NCBI GenBank assembly: GCA_945897955.1
Contig: CAMDGQ010000008.1
Coordinates: 1 to 64,000, forward strand
Direction of reading: 5' to 3'
Origin: Tepidiphilus sp. J10
GTDB taxonomy: Bacteria > Pseudomonadota > Gammaproteobacteria > Burkholderiales > Thiobacillaceae
Length of the DNA: 64,000 bases
Shown here in pieces: positions 18,854 to 26,897 of this stretch. A program made the position numbers and the translations under genes. Every line of letters begins with the position of its first letter. Within the stretch, counting starts at the first letter, position 1. Below the pieces are notes generated by a model. It was not told the DNA's origin. It was given only the letters and a program-made list of their open reading frames with translations, and did not search any database.

Positions 18854-20929
18854 ATGAGCAATCGAGGCATCCGCCAGCGGGTACTGATGCTGGCGCTTCT
18901 GCCCTTGCTGCTGGTCGCGGCGGGACTGTCCTGGTATTTCATCGCATCGGCATTCTCCGAAATGGATCGCGCGCTCGAACGCCGCGCTCTGGATCGTGCC
19001 GATCAACTGGCGAAAGCCTGCGAGTTCCCCCTTTTCTCCGGCAACATGGAAGAGCTCGCGCGTCAGGCCCAGCCGATGCGACATGAATCCGGCATTCAGT
19101 CCGTCGCCATCTACGATCGCAACCAGGATGAGCTGTTCAAACAGGGCGCGCCGAAACGGGCAGCACATTGGCAAGGCACGGGGTCCGGCATCATTGTTCG
19201 TGACGATGACGGCATTCTGGTTATCGCGCCGATTACGCAGCATGCCCTTGAAATCGAGGATATCTCGTTGCCAGAAGTCGATGCAGGCACGGCTCCCAGG
19301 CTCGGCTTTGTAGCCCTGGAAATCTCCCGAAAATCCACCCGGGAGCGGCAACAGACCATTCTGCTGGCGGGCTTGTCGATCACCGCGCTTGGCCTGCTTC
19401 TGTCCAGTCTGCTTGCCTGGCGACTTGGCCGGGATATTGTGCGGCCGATCGGCGTTCTGACCCAGGCGGTGGAAAAAATCGCGGCCGGCGACTTGAACGC
19501 ACGCGTACAGGTCGAAACCGGCGGCGAATTTGCGCTGCTGGAGCACGGGGTCAACCACATGGTGGCCGAGTTGAAAAACTCTTACGACACCCTGCAGGAG
19601 AAAATTCGCGAAGCCACCGCCAAGTTGTCCTGGCAGGCGCACCACGATGCGCTGACCGGTTTGCTGAATCGATCCGGTTTCGATATCGCCCTGCAACAGG
19701 CTTGGGAGGGATCACGCCAGAACGGCGTGCGGCATTGCCTGCTTTATCTCGACCTCGATCAGTTCAAACTGGTCAATGACACCAGCGGACATCAGGCTGG
19801 TGATGAATTGTTGCGCCAACTGGCCGGAGAGATGCGACGCGCATTGCGCGCCACCGATGTCGTGGCGCGACTGGGCGGGGACGAGTTCGGCGTATTGCTG
19901 AGCGAATGCGATGCCGGCATGGGCGAACAACTCGGCGAAAAGCTGCGCCGCATGATCAGCGATTTTCGATTCTCCTGGCTCGGACGCTTGTATCAGGTCG
20001 GGGCAAGCGTCGGGCTGGTCGAACTGGATCAGGACTGGCCGGACACCGCACACCTGATGAGCGCCGCCGATGCCGCGTGCTATGCCGCCAAGGACGCCGG
20101 TCGCAACAAGGTGCGCCTGTACCGGCGGGGCGACGAGGAAGTCGAGCGCCGGCGTGGCGAGATGGCATGGGTGGGACGCTTGACGCGGGCGATGCAGATG
20201 GACCACTTTCGGCTTTATTTTCAGCCCATCGTCGGTTTGGCTGATACGTTAAGCGAACCGCACTACGAACTGCTGCTGCGCTTGCATGACGAAGAGTTTC
20301 CCGTGCTGCCAATGGCGTTCATCCCGGCGGCGGAGCGTTACCAGATGATGCCGACGATAGATCGCTGGGTTATCGAGCAGGCGCTTTACCAATGCGCCGA
20401 CAGTCTGCTGGCGCTGGATGGAAGACGCGTCATTCTTGGCATCAATTTATCCGGTGCTTCCTTGAACAATGCGCAATTCCAGGCTTTTATCCGTGCAGCC
20501 ATGCAGGAACATGCCAGCATCGCGCCGCAATTCTGTTTCGAAATCACCGAAACAGTCGCCATCTCCAATCTGGACTCTGTGCAGGCTCTGATCAACGACC
20601 TGAAAACATTGGGCTGCCGATTCGCGCTGGATGATTTTGGCAGCGGCCTGTCCTCGTTCGCCTACTTGCACAACCTGTCGGTGGATTATCTGAAGATCGA
20701 CGGCGCTTTCGTGCGGGATATGGTGCGTGATCCGATTGATGCGGCGATGGTGGAAGCCATCGCCAAGGTGGCGCGCATCATGGGAATCCGCACGATGGCG
20801 GAGTTCGTCGAAGACGCGGAAACAGCCATCGCGCTGAAGGGCCTGGGGGTTGATTTCGGCCAGGGCCATCACTTCGCCATCGCGCAGCCGCTATCCATGC
20901 TGTGTGCCGAACTTGCCGCGCGGGCCTGA
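18854..20929 (+). CDS. Membrane GGDEF/EAL cyclic-di-GMP enzyme with HAMP domain
   Basis: Synthesises and/or degrades cyclic-di-GMP. From the ATG at 18854 (691 residues) it shows a membrane helix (about 9-33), a periplasmic sensor of about 130 residues, a second helix (about 172-194), a HAMP linker with RPIGVLTQAVEKIAAGDLNA, a canonical GGDEF at 341-345 and an EAL domain in which the motif reads ELL at 472-474 with the catalytic Glu kept; DDFGSG at 593-598 and LKIDGAFVRD are also conserved. Both activities are therefore possible. It follows the binding-protein gene by 7 bases, suggesting that the periplasmic protein signals to it. Confidence 0.95.
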   Translation: MSNRGIRQRVLMLALLPLLLVAAGLSWYFIASAFSEMDRALERRALDRADQLAKACEFPLFSGNMEELARQAQPMRHESGIQSVAIYDRNQDELFKQGAPKRAAHWQGTGSGIIVRDDDGILVIAPITQHALEIEDISLPEVDAGTAPRLGFVALEISRKSTRERQQTILLAGLSITALGLLLSSLLAWRLGRDIVRPIGVLTQAVEKIAAGDLNARVQVETGGEFALLEHGVNHMVAELKNSYDTLQEKIREATAKLSWQAHHDALTGLLNRSGFDIALQQAWEGSRQNGVRHCLLYLDLDQFKLVNDTSGHQAGDELLRQLAGEMRRALRATDVVARLGGDEFGVLLSECDAGMGEQLGEKLRRMISDFRFSWLGRLYQVGASVGLVELDQDWPDTAHLMSAADAACYAAKDAGRNKVRLYRRGDEEVERRRGEMAWVGRLTRAMQMDHFRLYFQPIVGLADTLSEPHYELLLRLHDEEFPVLPMAFIPAAERYQMMPTIDRWVIEQALYQCADSLLALDGRRVILGINLSGASLNNAQFQAFIRAAMQEHASIAPQFCFEITETVAISNLDSVQALINDLKTLGCRFALDDFGSGLSSFAYLHNLSVDYLKIDGAFVRDMVRDPIDAAMVEAIAKVARIMGIRTMAEFVEDAETAIALKGLGVDFGQGHHFAIAQPLSMLCAELAARA

Positions 20930-20933
20930 GTGC

Positions 20934-22184
20934 TCAGGCCGCAGGCAGTGCGATCCTGCCGTCCTTGCTGAACTGGTAGTCGTGAAAAACATGCTCGGCG
21001 GAAAGCAGGGCGTAGCTGCCGTCTTCCAGTTTTCGAGAAGTATCTTTCAGGCGATAGGTGTAATGCCCGCAAGTCCACAGATCGAAGTCGCGCATGTGGG
21101 TACACAGGCAGGTCTTGTCCCATACCCGGATTTTCTTTTCTCCCGGATGCTCGGCAACCGTGCGGTTGTAGGCGTCGATGTAAGCGCAGCGCCCGTTCGC
21201 GTCGAGCAGATAACCGAAGGACTCGCAGTTGGGATGCGTGCCGGCGCCAATGGCGGGACTGCTCTTGATCATGCGCATCGGATAACCGGTAGGTGAAATG
21301 CCGTTGACTTCGATGTCGTCCTCGTCAGCCTTGTAATACTCCTGCTTGATCGGGTCGGGCAGGCCGCATTCCCTGCTCACGGTAAAGCGGGTGGCTACCT
21401 GAACAGCGGCGGCGCCATGTTCGAGGAAGGCGGTGGCATCGCTGCCGGTGAAAATGCCGCCGGCCGGGATCAATGGAATATCGAGTTGCTCGGCCTTGAG
21501 CCAGGTTTGTATCTCGCCGACGATGCTGGCCAGATCGTATTGCGCCCAGTCCATGCCGAAACCGAGATGGCCGCCGGCAAGCGGTCCCTCTACCACGACG
21601 TAATCGGGCAGCCTGTTGGTGCGCGCGTTCTTGCGGATGAACAACTGCAACGCACGCAGGCTGGAGACGATGATGCCGATTTGTGCGTCGCGAAAGCGCG
21701 GATGCTCCTCCATCAGGCCGAAAGAACCCAGATGCAGGCCGGCAGCCAGCGTGATGCCGTCTATGCCGGCGTCGAGCGCGGCATTCAGGCGCACTTTCAG
21801 GGTGTCCTTGGGCGCGTTCATGGTCAACTTTTCCATACAGTTGATGAACACCATGCCGGAGCCTTGCTTGGCATCCATCGCCCGGCGGACATGCATGCGA
21901 GTAGCTTCTTCCAGCTCGCCGAGATGGAATTTGACCAGGGTTTTATCGGCCAGATTGGTGACGTTGGCCTTGTAAAGCTTGAGCTTGTCCTTGACGAATC
22001 GGGTCTTGAAGTGGCGGTCGATGACGGTCGGCACCATCGCATCGGAGATATGACCTACACCGCCGAGGCGCGCGGCTTCAAGCGCCAGCTCCACGGTGGA
22101 AATATCGACCCCCATGCCGCCGATCATGATGGGAACCAGTTCGTGCTGGCCTAAGCGGAAGCGGAAATCATCCACGCATTTCAT
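20934..22184 (-). CDS. Nitronate monooxygenase-like flavoprotein
   Basis: TIM-barrel FMN enzyme of the nitronate monooxygenase / 2-nitropropane dioxygenase superfamily. The 416-residue product starts with LVPIMIGGMGVDIS and includes GPLAGGHLGFGMD (FMN/catalytic-loop region), IPLIPAGGIFTGSDATAFLEHGAAAVQVATRF (phosphate-binding strand) and a cysteine-containing C-terminal extension (DKTCLCTHMRDFDLWTCGHYTYR) that is unusual for the class and could bind metal or form disulfides. It is convergent with the GGDEF/EAL gene. The true substrate is unknown; a trans-2-enoyl reductase of the FabK type is an alternative. Confidence 0.85.
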   Translation of the reverse strand: MKCVDDFRFRLGQHELVPIMIGGMGVDISTVELALEAARLGGVGHISDAMVPTVIDRHFKTRFVKDKLKLYKANVTNLADKTLVKFHLGELEEATRMHVRRAMDAKQGSGMVFINCMEKLTMNAPKDTLKVRLNAALDAGIDGITLAAGLHLGSFGLMEEHPRFRDAQIGIIVSSLRALQLFIRKNARTNRLPDYVVVEGPLAGGHLGFGMDWAQYDLASIVGEIQTWLKAEQLDIPLIPAGGIFTGSDATAFLEHGAAAVQVATRFTVSRECGLPDPIKQEYYKADEDDIEVNGISPTGYPMRMIKSSPAIGAGTHPNCESFGYLLDANGRCAYIDAYNRTVAEHPGEKKIRVWDKTCLCTHMRDFDLWTCGHYTYRLKDTSRKLEDGSYALLSAEHVFHDYQFSKDGRIALPAA

Positions 22185-22381
22185 GTTGATCCTGGGTCTT
22201 GAAGTGTGCCGGCGAAGTGGCCAAGAAAGAAGGCAAGGACATGGGTGCGAACAGCCGGCAAGGTGAGCGAAATGGTTCAGGCGCGATGATAAGCGTTATA
22301 CGAGGGGCCAGCCAGCCGAAGCGCTGGCAGGGGGTGGCACGCTTTCCGGCCAGCATTTGCCCGGATTGCCGAATTCCCGCC

Positions 22382-22410
22382 TTGCCGGTTGGAAACAGGG
22401 CCGCTATAAG
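22382..22410 (+). promoter_or_regulatory. Candidate sigma-70 promoter of radA
   Basis: TTGCCG at 22382-22387, a 17-base spacer and TATAAG at 22405-22410 form a good sigma-70 promoter. The predicted start of transcription falls at or next to the radA ATG (22416), which implies a leaderless or nearly leaderless mRNA; no ribosome site is seen. Prediction only. Confidence 0.45.
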
Positions 22411-22415
22411 GCCGC

Positions 22416-23768
22416 ATGGCGAAAACATCCACCTCCTATGTCTGCGCCGAATGCGGCGGTCAAACTTCGAAATGGCAGGGCCAGTGCCCGCACTGCATGG
22501 CCTGGAACACGCTCACCGAATCGGTGCGTGAAGCCAAGCCCAGCCGCTTCCAGGCGCTGGCGGCGAATGGTGAAGTGGTCCGGCTGTCCGCCGTGCAGGC
22601 CCTGGAGACACCACGCATCGCGACCGGCCTGGCCGAGTTCGATCGAGTGCTGGGCGGAGGCTTGGTTGCGGGCGGTGTCGTACTGATCGGCGGCGATCCG
22701 GGCATCGGAAAATCCACCTTGTTGCTGCAGGCGCTGGCGGAATTGAGCACCCGAACCCGAACGCTTTATGTCAGTGGCGAGGAATCGGCCGCGCAAATTG
22801 CTCTGCGTGCGCGCCGACTCGGTTTGAACGCGGATATTCCGCTGCTGACCGAAATCCGTCTGGAAGCCATCTTTGCCACGCTCAAATCGGAACGCCCCGA
22901 GGTCGCGGTGATCGACTCGATCCAGACCGTCTATACCGACCAGCTCCAGTCGGCGCCCGGCAGCGTGGCGCAGGTGCGCGAATGCGCGCAGGAACTGACC
23001 CGCCATGCCAAGCAGTCCGGCATCACCATCCTGCTGGTCGGCCATGTCACCAAGGAAGGCACGCTGGCCGGCCCGCGCGTGCTGGAACACATCGTAGATA
23101 CCGTGCTGTATTTCGAGGGTGACACCAGTTCCAGCTTTCGCCTGGTGCGCGCGTTCAAGAATCGCTATGGGGCGGTCAACGAACTGGGTGTTTTCGCGAT
23201 GACCGACAAGGGATTGAAAGGCGTGTCCAACCCGTCGGCGCTGTTTTTGAACCGCGATGAACGCGAGGCGCCCGGTTCCTGCGTGGTTGTCGCGCAGGAG
23301 GGCACGCGGCCGCTGCTGGTCGAAATCCAGGCCCTGGTCGATGCCGCGCATGCGCCGAATCCGCGCCGTCTGACTGTCGGGCTCGATGGCAATCGGCTCG
23401 CCATGTTGCTTGCCGTGCTGCATCGCCACGGCGGCATTCCCTGCTACGACCAGGATGTTTTCGTCAACGCCGTCGGTGGCGTCAAGATCACCGAACCGGC
23501 GGTCGATCTGGCCGTCGCGATGGCGGTCGTCTCCTCGCTGCGCAGCAAACCGATTCCGCACAAACTCGCCGTGTTCGGTGAAATCGGCCTGACCGGCGAG
23601 ATTCGTCCGGTGCAACGCGGCCAGGAACGCCTGAAGGAAGCCGCCAAGCTGGGTTTCTCCCAGGCGCTGTGCCCGAAAGCGAATTTGCCGAAGGGCAGGA
23701 TCGCCGGCATGGACGTCGTCGGGGTTGGCAGCCTGGCCGAGGCTTTGGAGTTTTTTCGGGGGTTGTAG
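22416..23768 (+). CDS. radA: DNA repair protein RadA
   Basis: RecA-related ATPase that drives branch migration of recombination intermediates. The 450-residue protein has the N-terminal C4 zinc finger (Cys 10, 13, 24, 27), Walker A GGDPGIGKST near residue 90, Walker B VAVIDSIQT near 165, the diagnostic KNRYG motif near 250, and a Lon-protease-like C-terminal domain (YDQDVFVNAVGGVKITEPAVDLAVA). The start is fixed by homology to MAK-type RadA N-termini. Its -10 element lies only about 6 bases before the ATG. Confidence 0.98.
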   Translation: MAKTSTSYVCAECGGQTSKWQGQCPHCMAWNTLTESVREAKPSRFQALAANGEVVRLSAVQALETPRIATGLAEFDRVLGGGLVAGGVVLIGGDPGIGKSTLLLQALAELSTRTRTLYVSGEESAAQIALRARRLGLNADIPLLTEIRLEAIFATLKSERPEVAVIDSIQTVYTDQLQSAPGSVAQVRECAQELTRHAKQSGITILLVGHVTKEGTLAGPRVLEHIVDTVLYFEGDTSSSFRLVRAFKNRYGAVNELGVFAMTDKGLKGVSNPSALFLNRDEREAPGSCVVVAQEGTRPLLVEIQALVDAAHAPNPRRLTVGLDGNRLAMLLAVLHRHGGIPCYDQDVFVNAVGGVKITEPAVDLAVAMAVVSSLRSKPIPHKLAVFGEIGLTGEIRPVQRGQERLKEAAKLGFSQALCPKANLPKGRIAGMDVVGVGSLAEALEFFRGL

Positions 23769-23813
23769 CCGCCGTCGGATGTGCCCGCAAACCATGTTCG
23801 GGGCGAGCGTGCG

Positions 23814-24764
23814 CTACACGGGCGAGCTATCGTTCCTGACCATGGCCTGGAACTCCGCCACATCGCGGCGCGGTCCGATCACCACCAGTACATCGTCGTA
23901 ATCGAGGTTGTGATCAATGCCTCTGGCGCTGAAGATCATGTCCTTGCCCCGTTCCAGGTCCACCACACCCAGCAAGATGACGTTCTGAGTCATGTGCTTG
24001 CGCAACAGGCTCAGGCGCACGCCATGCAGCCAGGAGCCGATGGGGATGGTGACCTCGGCGATGTTCAGGTCTTGCAGCCCGAACACCGTGTGCTCCATGA
24101 GCTCCACCACCTCCGGCCGTTCGATCAATTCATGCACGCGTGCGCCACTGACCTCGTAGGGGTCCACCACCTTGTCGGCGCCGGCGGCCAGCAGCTTGGA
24201 TGCGGCATCGGGCGAGCGGCAGACGGCGACGATACGCAGGCCGGGGGCCAGCGCGCGGGCCGAGATGGACAGGAACACGTTCTCCGAATCCTCGCGCAGC
24301 ATGCAGAACACGCCTTCGATATGGGCGCCGATACCCACACCGCGCAGCGCGTCGTCATCGGTGTAATCGACCTGTTCCGCCGCCAGCCCTTCTTCACGCG
24401 CTAGCGCCACCAGGGCCGGGTCACGGTCCAGCATGACAAATGCCAGCTTGACCATGGACAGACGCCAGGCCACCTCGATGGCTAGGGCATTGCAACCGAA
24501 CAGCGCGAAGCGGGGGATCCATCCTGGAATCCTCAGTTGACCGCTCCCCAGCCCTTGAGAAGTCGCATGAAATCCGACATCAACGCCTTCGATCAAGCTT
24601 GCCAGGTGGGTGACCCCGCTACGCGGCCGATTACCCGGTTTTCGGGCCGTCTGGCTGCGTTGCTCCTCCTTGCGGGCCCCGGCCCGCCGCGTCGTCGCGC
24701 CTTGCCAGCCGGCCCGAAAACCGCGTACTCGACCGCGTTCAACTGAGGAATCCAGGATCATCAT
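23814..24764 (-). CDS. TrkA-type RCK domain protein (potassium channel regulatory half), N-terminus altered
   Basis: Probable cytosolic NAD-binding/RCK protein gating a K+ channel. Residues from about 86 onward form a TrkA-N Rossmann domain (RFALFGCNALAIEVAWRL, VAVCRSPDAASKLLAAGADKVVDP) followed by a TrkA-C-like domain ending MIFSARGIDHNLDYDDVLVVIG. The ATG at 24764 overlaps the stop of the upstream channel gene in ATGA, suggesting translational coupling. Residues 3-81 are encoded by a nested palindromic element and have no family resemblance. The Rossmann glycine motif is degenerate (GCNALA for GxGxxG). If initiation uses a later codon the protein would be about 235 residues. Confidence 0.7.
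   Translation of the reverse strand: MMILDSSVERGRVRGFRAGWQGATTRRAGARKEEQRSQTARKPGNRPRSGVTHLASLIEGVDVGFHATSQGLGSGQLRIPGWIPRFALFGCNALAIEVAWRLSMVKLAFVMLDRDPALVALAREEGLAAEQVDYTDDDALRGVGIGAHIEGVFCMLREDSENVFLSISARALAPGLRIVAVCRSPDAASKLLAAGADKVVDPYEVSGARVHELIERPEVVELMEHTVFGLQDLNIAEVTIPIGSWLHGVRLSLLRKHMTQNVILLGVVDLERGKDMIFSARGIDHNLDYDDVLVVIGPRRDVAEFQAMVRNDSSPV
24521..24758. repeat. Nested palindromic element inside a TrkA-type gene
   Basis: Outer inverted repeats of 20 bp (24521-24540 and 24739-24758, 19/20 matching) enclose a second, exact 14-bp pair (24636-24649 and 24710-24723) and a short GCGGGC/GCCCGC pair (24672-24677, 24682-24687) sharing the same centre. The unit is about 238 bp, has no transposase and stays open in frame with the surrounding gene. 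It resembles a non-autonomous palindromic (MITE- or REP-like) element; the family is not recognised. Confidence 0.7.
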
Positions 24765-26368
24765 TTTCCTTGTGCGCGTTTCCAGCCCCGGCTGGCGAAT
24801 TCATGAAAGCGGGACAGGCTGGCCTGGTAGCCGATCAGCATCAGCAGGTCGCCGGAACGGAGCACCAGATCGGGACGGGGATTGAAGTAGAAATGGCGGC
24901 CGGCAAGATCGAAGCGGACATGGCCATCGGCAGCGGGGGATTCGTTCGACCTGATCACACCGAACAGCAGCAAGTGGTGTGCGTTGATGTCGATTTCGCC
25001 GATGCGCTGCTTCTCCAGCCAGTCGCCGGCGCGCACGGCGAAGGGTTCGAGATGCACGCCGGCGGCGCGCGTAACTACGTCGTAAAGCGCATCGAAGGCC
25101 ACCGGCTGGCCAATGAACTCGGCGGCCAGCCGCGCCACGACCTCGTACGGCCGCACCACATGGGTGGCGCCGGCCTGCACCAGTTTGCGCACCGTTTCCG
25201 CCTTGTTGGCGCGGGAAATGATCAGGATATCCGGCGAAACCTGGCGAGCGGTGAGGGTGATGTAAACGTTGCTGACATCATCGTGGGTCAGGCAAAGGAT
25301 GCGGCTTGCCTCTCTGCCGAGGCCCAGATTGGAGAGGAGGGCGCTGTCGGTGGCATCGCCGGACACTGCCAGATAGCCTTGCTTGCGAGCCTGTTCGACG
25401 CTCTCCGCGCTTTTGTCGATGATCACGAAAGCCTGATTGGCAGCGGCCATGCGTTGCGCCACAACCTGGCCGATGCGTCCGAAACCGCAGACTATGGTGA
25501 TGCCGGCCAACCGTTCCACCGCCGCGAACACCCGATTGTCATGCAGCTCGCGCATTTTCTCGTGGAAGGCCATGACCACGATCGAGGTGGCGAAGGAAAT
25601 CACGCCGATGCCGGCGAATACCAGCACCATGGCCACGACCCGGCCTTCCGGCGTGACCGGCACGATATCGCCGTAACCGACCGTGGTGAGAGTGATGACC
25701 GCCCAGTAGAGCGCGTCCATCAGGGTCAGCACCTTGCTGGCCGGCGCTTCCGCCTCGAACAGATAGATCGCCACCGTCGCGATCAACAGCACCGAGCCGA
25801 CAAATACGGACAGGGTGTAGAGCTCGAATCGCTTCTCCACCAGAACCTGTCCGAAAGCCGTCAGGTTGCGGGTGTAGCGGAACAGTTTGAGCAGCCGGAA
25901 CAACAGAAACAGGCGCAGGAAACGCAGCGGCCGATAACTGGGCAGGATGGCGAGCAGGTCGATGATGGCCATCGGCGATGCAGCGTAGGCCAGCTTGCGA
26001 CGCAGAATCGCCCACAGCGCAGCCCCCGGGCGGAACGGCAGGCCCATCAGTTCCGCCTTCTCCCAATGCTCGATCATGATTTTGTGGCTGTCGTTGAACA
26101 GCCACATGCGCAACAGGTATTCGGCAACAAAGATCGTCACCACGATGATCTCGAACACATCCGCCCAGAGTCCGAGCGGATGGCGCACCTCGTAGATCAG
26201 CAGCGTCACGCTGCTCAGCAGCAGCACGATCATGAAACTGTCATACAGCTTCCGACGGTGCGAGCGGGGATCGGTCAGCAGTTTGTGGAAGAACCCCTTG
26301 AGGCCGGCGTAACGCGCCGAGGCCTGCTGTCGATAAGCCAGATGGACCAGCAAATTGGCAAGGGGCAT
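24761..26368 (-). CDS. Voltage-gated-type potassium channel with RCK (TrkA) domain
   Basis: Six-helix K+ channel. In the 535-residue protein, S1 (IVLLLSSVTLLIYEV), S2 (FEIIVVTIFVAEYLLRMWL), S3 (MAIIDLLAILPSY), an arginine-rich S4 (RPLRFLRLFLLFRLLKLFRYTRN), a pore with the selectivity filter TTVGYGD and S6 are visible, followed by an RCK domain with CGFGRIGQVVAQRM and a TrkA-C domain near the C-terminus. It resembles Kch/KvAP-type channels. Its stop overlaps the start of the downstream TrkA-type gene, which would supply a second RCK unit. Confidence 0.93.
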   Translation of the reverse strand: MPLANLLVHLAYRQQASARYAGLKGFFHKLLTDPRSHRRKLYDSFMIVLLLSSVTLLIYEVRHPLGLWADVFEIIVVTIFVAEYLLRMWLFNDSHKIMIEHWEKAELMGLPFRPGAALWAILRRKLAYAASPMAIIDLLAILPSYRPLRFLRLFLLFRLLKLFRYTRNLTAFGQVLVEKRFELYTLSVFVGSVLLIATVAIYLFEAEAPASKVLTLMDALYWAVITLTTVGYGDIVPVTPEGRVVAMVLVFAGIGVISFATSIVVMAFHEKMRELHDNRVFAAVERLAGITIVCGFGRIGQVVAQRMAAANQAFVIIDKSAESVEQARKQGYLAVSGDATDSALLSNLGLGREASRILCLTHDDVSNVYITLTARQVSPDILIISRANKAETVRKLVQAGATHVVRPYEVVARLAAEFIGQPVAFDALYDVVTRAAGVHLEPFAVRAGDWLEKQRIGEIDINAHHLLLFGVIRSNESPAADGHVRFDLAGRHFYFNPRPDLVLRSGDLLMLIGYQASLSRFHEFASRGWKRAQGK

Positions 26369-26497
26369 GAAGCGATGGTTGGCGAGGAAACGGGCGAATT
26401 ATACGGATAGGCCGGCAAGCAAAACCGCAAGGCCTGCAACTGCGGAAACAACGCGGATTCGAAGATAATCGGGCACCTAGACCCAGCCGGAGCCTTC

Positions 26498-26827
26498 ATG
26501 AAATCGTCTTCCCGCCTGCTTGCACTGTGCCTGCTTGCTTCCACCCCCGCTGTCGCTGAAGACTGGAGCGGCGCCGACAAGGCGCAGCATTTCGCGCTCA
26601 GTGCGGCCTTCGGCACGCTGTCGGCGATGCATTTCGAGAACAAATGGACGGCTTTCGGCGTCGCGATGATTCCAGGCTTGCTCAAGGAGATCCATGACGG
26701 CAGCCAGTCCGGCAACCGGTTCAGCGGCAAGGATCTGGCCGCCGATGCCCTCGGTGCGGCTGTCGGTGTTCAATTCGGCCACTGGATCGTCACGCGCAAC
26801 GGCGTCGGCTACCAGGCCGCGTTCTGA
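26498..26827 (+). CDS. Small exported protein, YfiM-like
   Basis: A 109-residue protein with a signal peptide (LLALCLLASTPAVA) and no lipobox cysteine. The mature part contains DKAQHFALSAAFG, a motif shared with YfiM/DUF2279-type small membrane-associated proteins, a short hydrophobic stretch and KDLAADALGAAVGVQFG, which could form a second membrane-embedded helix. It is divergent from the K+ channel gene and lies 70 bases before ycaO. Family assignment is by motif memory and its function is unknown. Confidence 0.75.
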   Translation: MKSSSRLLALCLLASTPAVAEDWSGADKAQHFALSAAFGTLSAMHFENKWTAFGVAMIPGLLKEIHDGSQSGNRFSGKDLAADALGAAVGVQFGHWIVTRNGVGYQAAF

Positions 26828-26897
26828 TCCGTCAGGCGGCCGCCCCGGCCGTTTTCATCCCCGCTTGGCTTCATTCACCCTCCACTCGGAACACCCC

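Noticed and set aside
24770-26410. 546-residue frame opposite the K+ channel gene
   Set aside because: Low-complexity shadow; the minus-strand channel has every expected motif.
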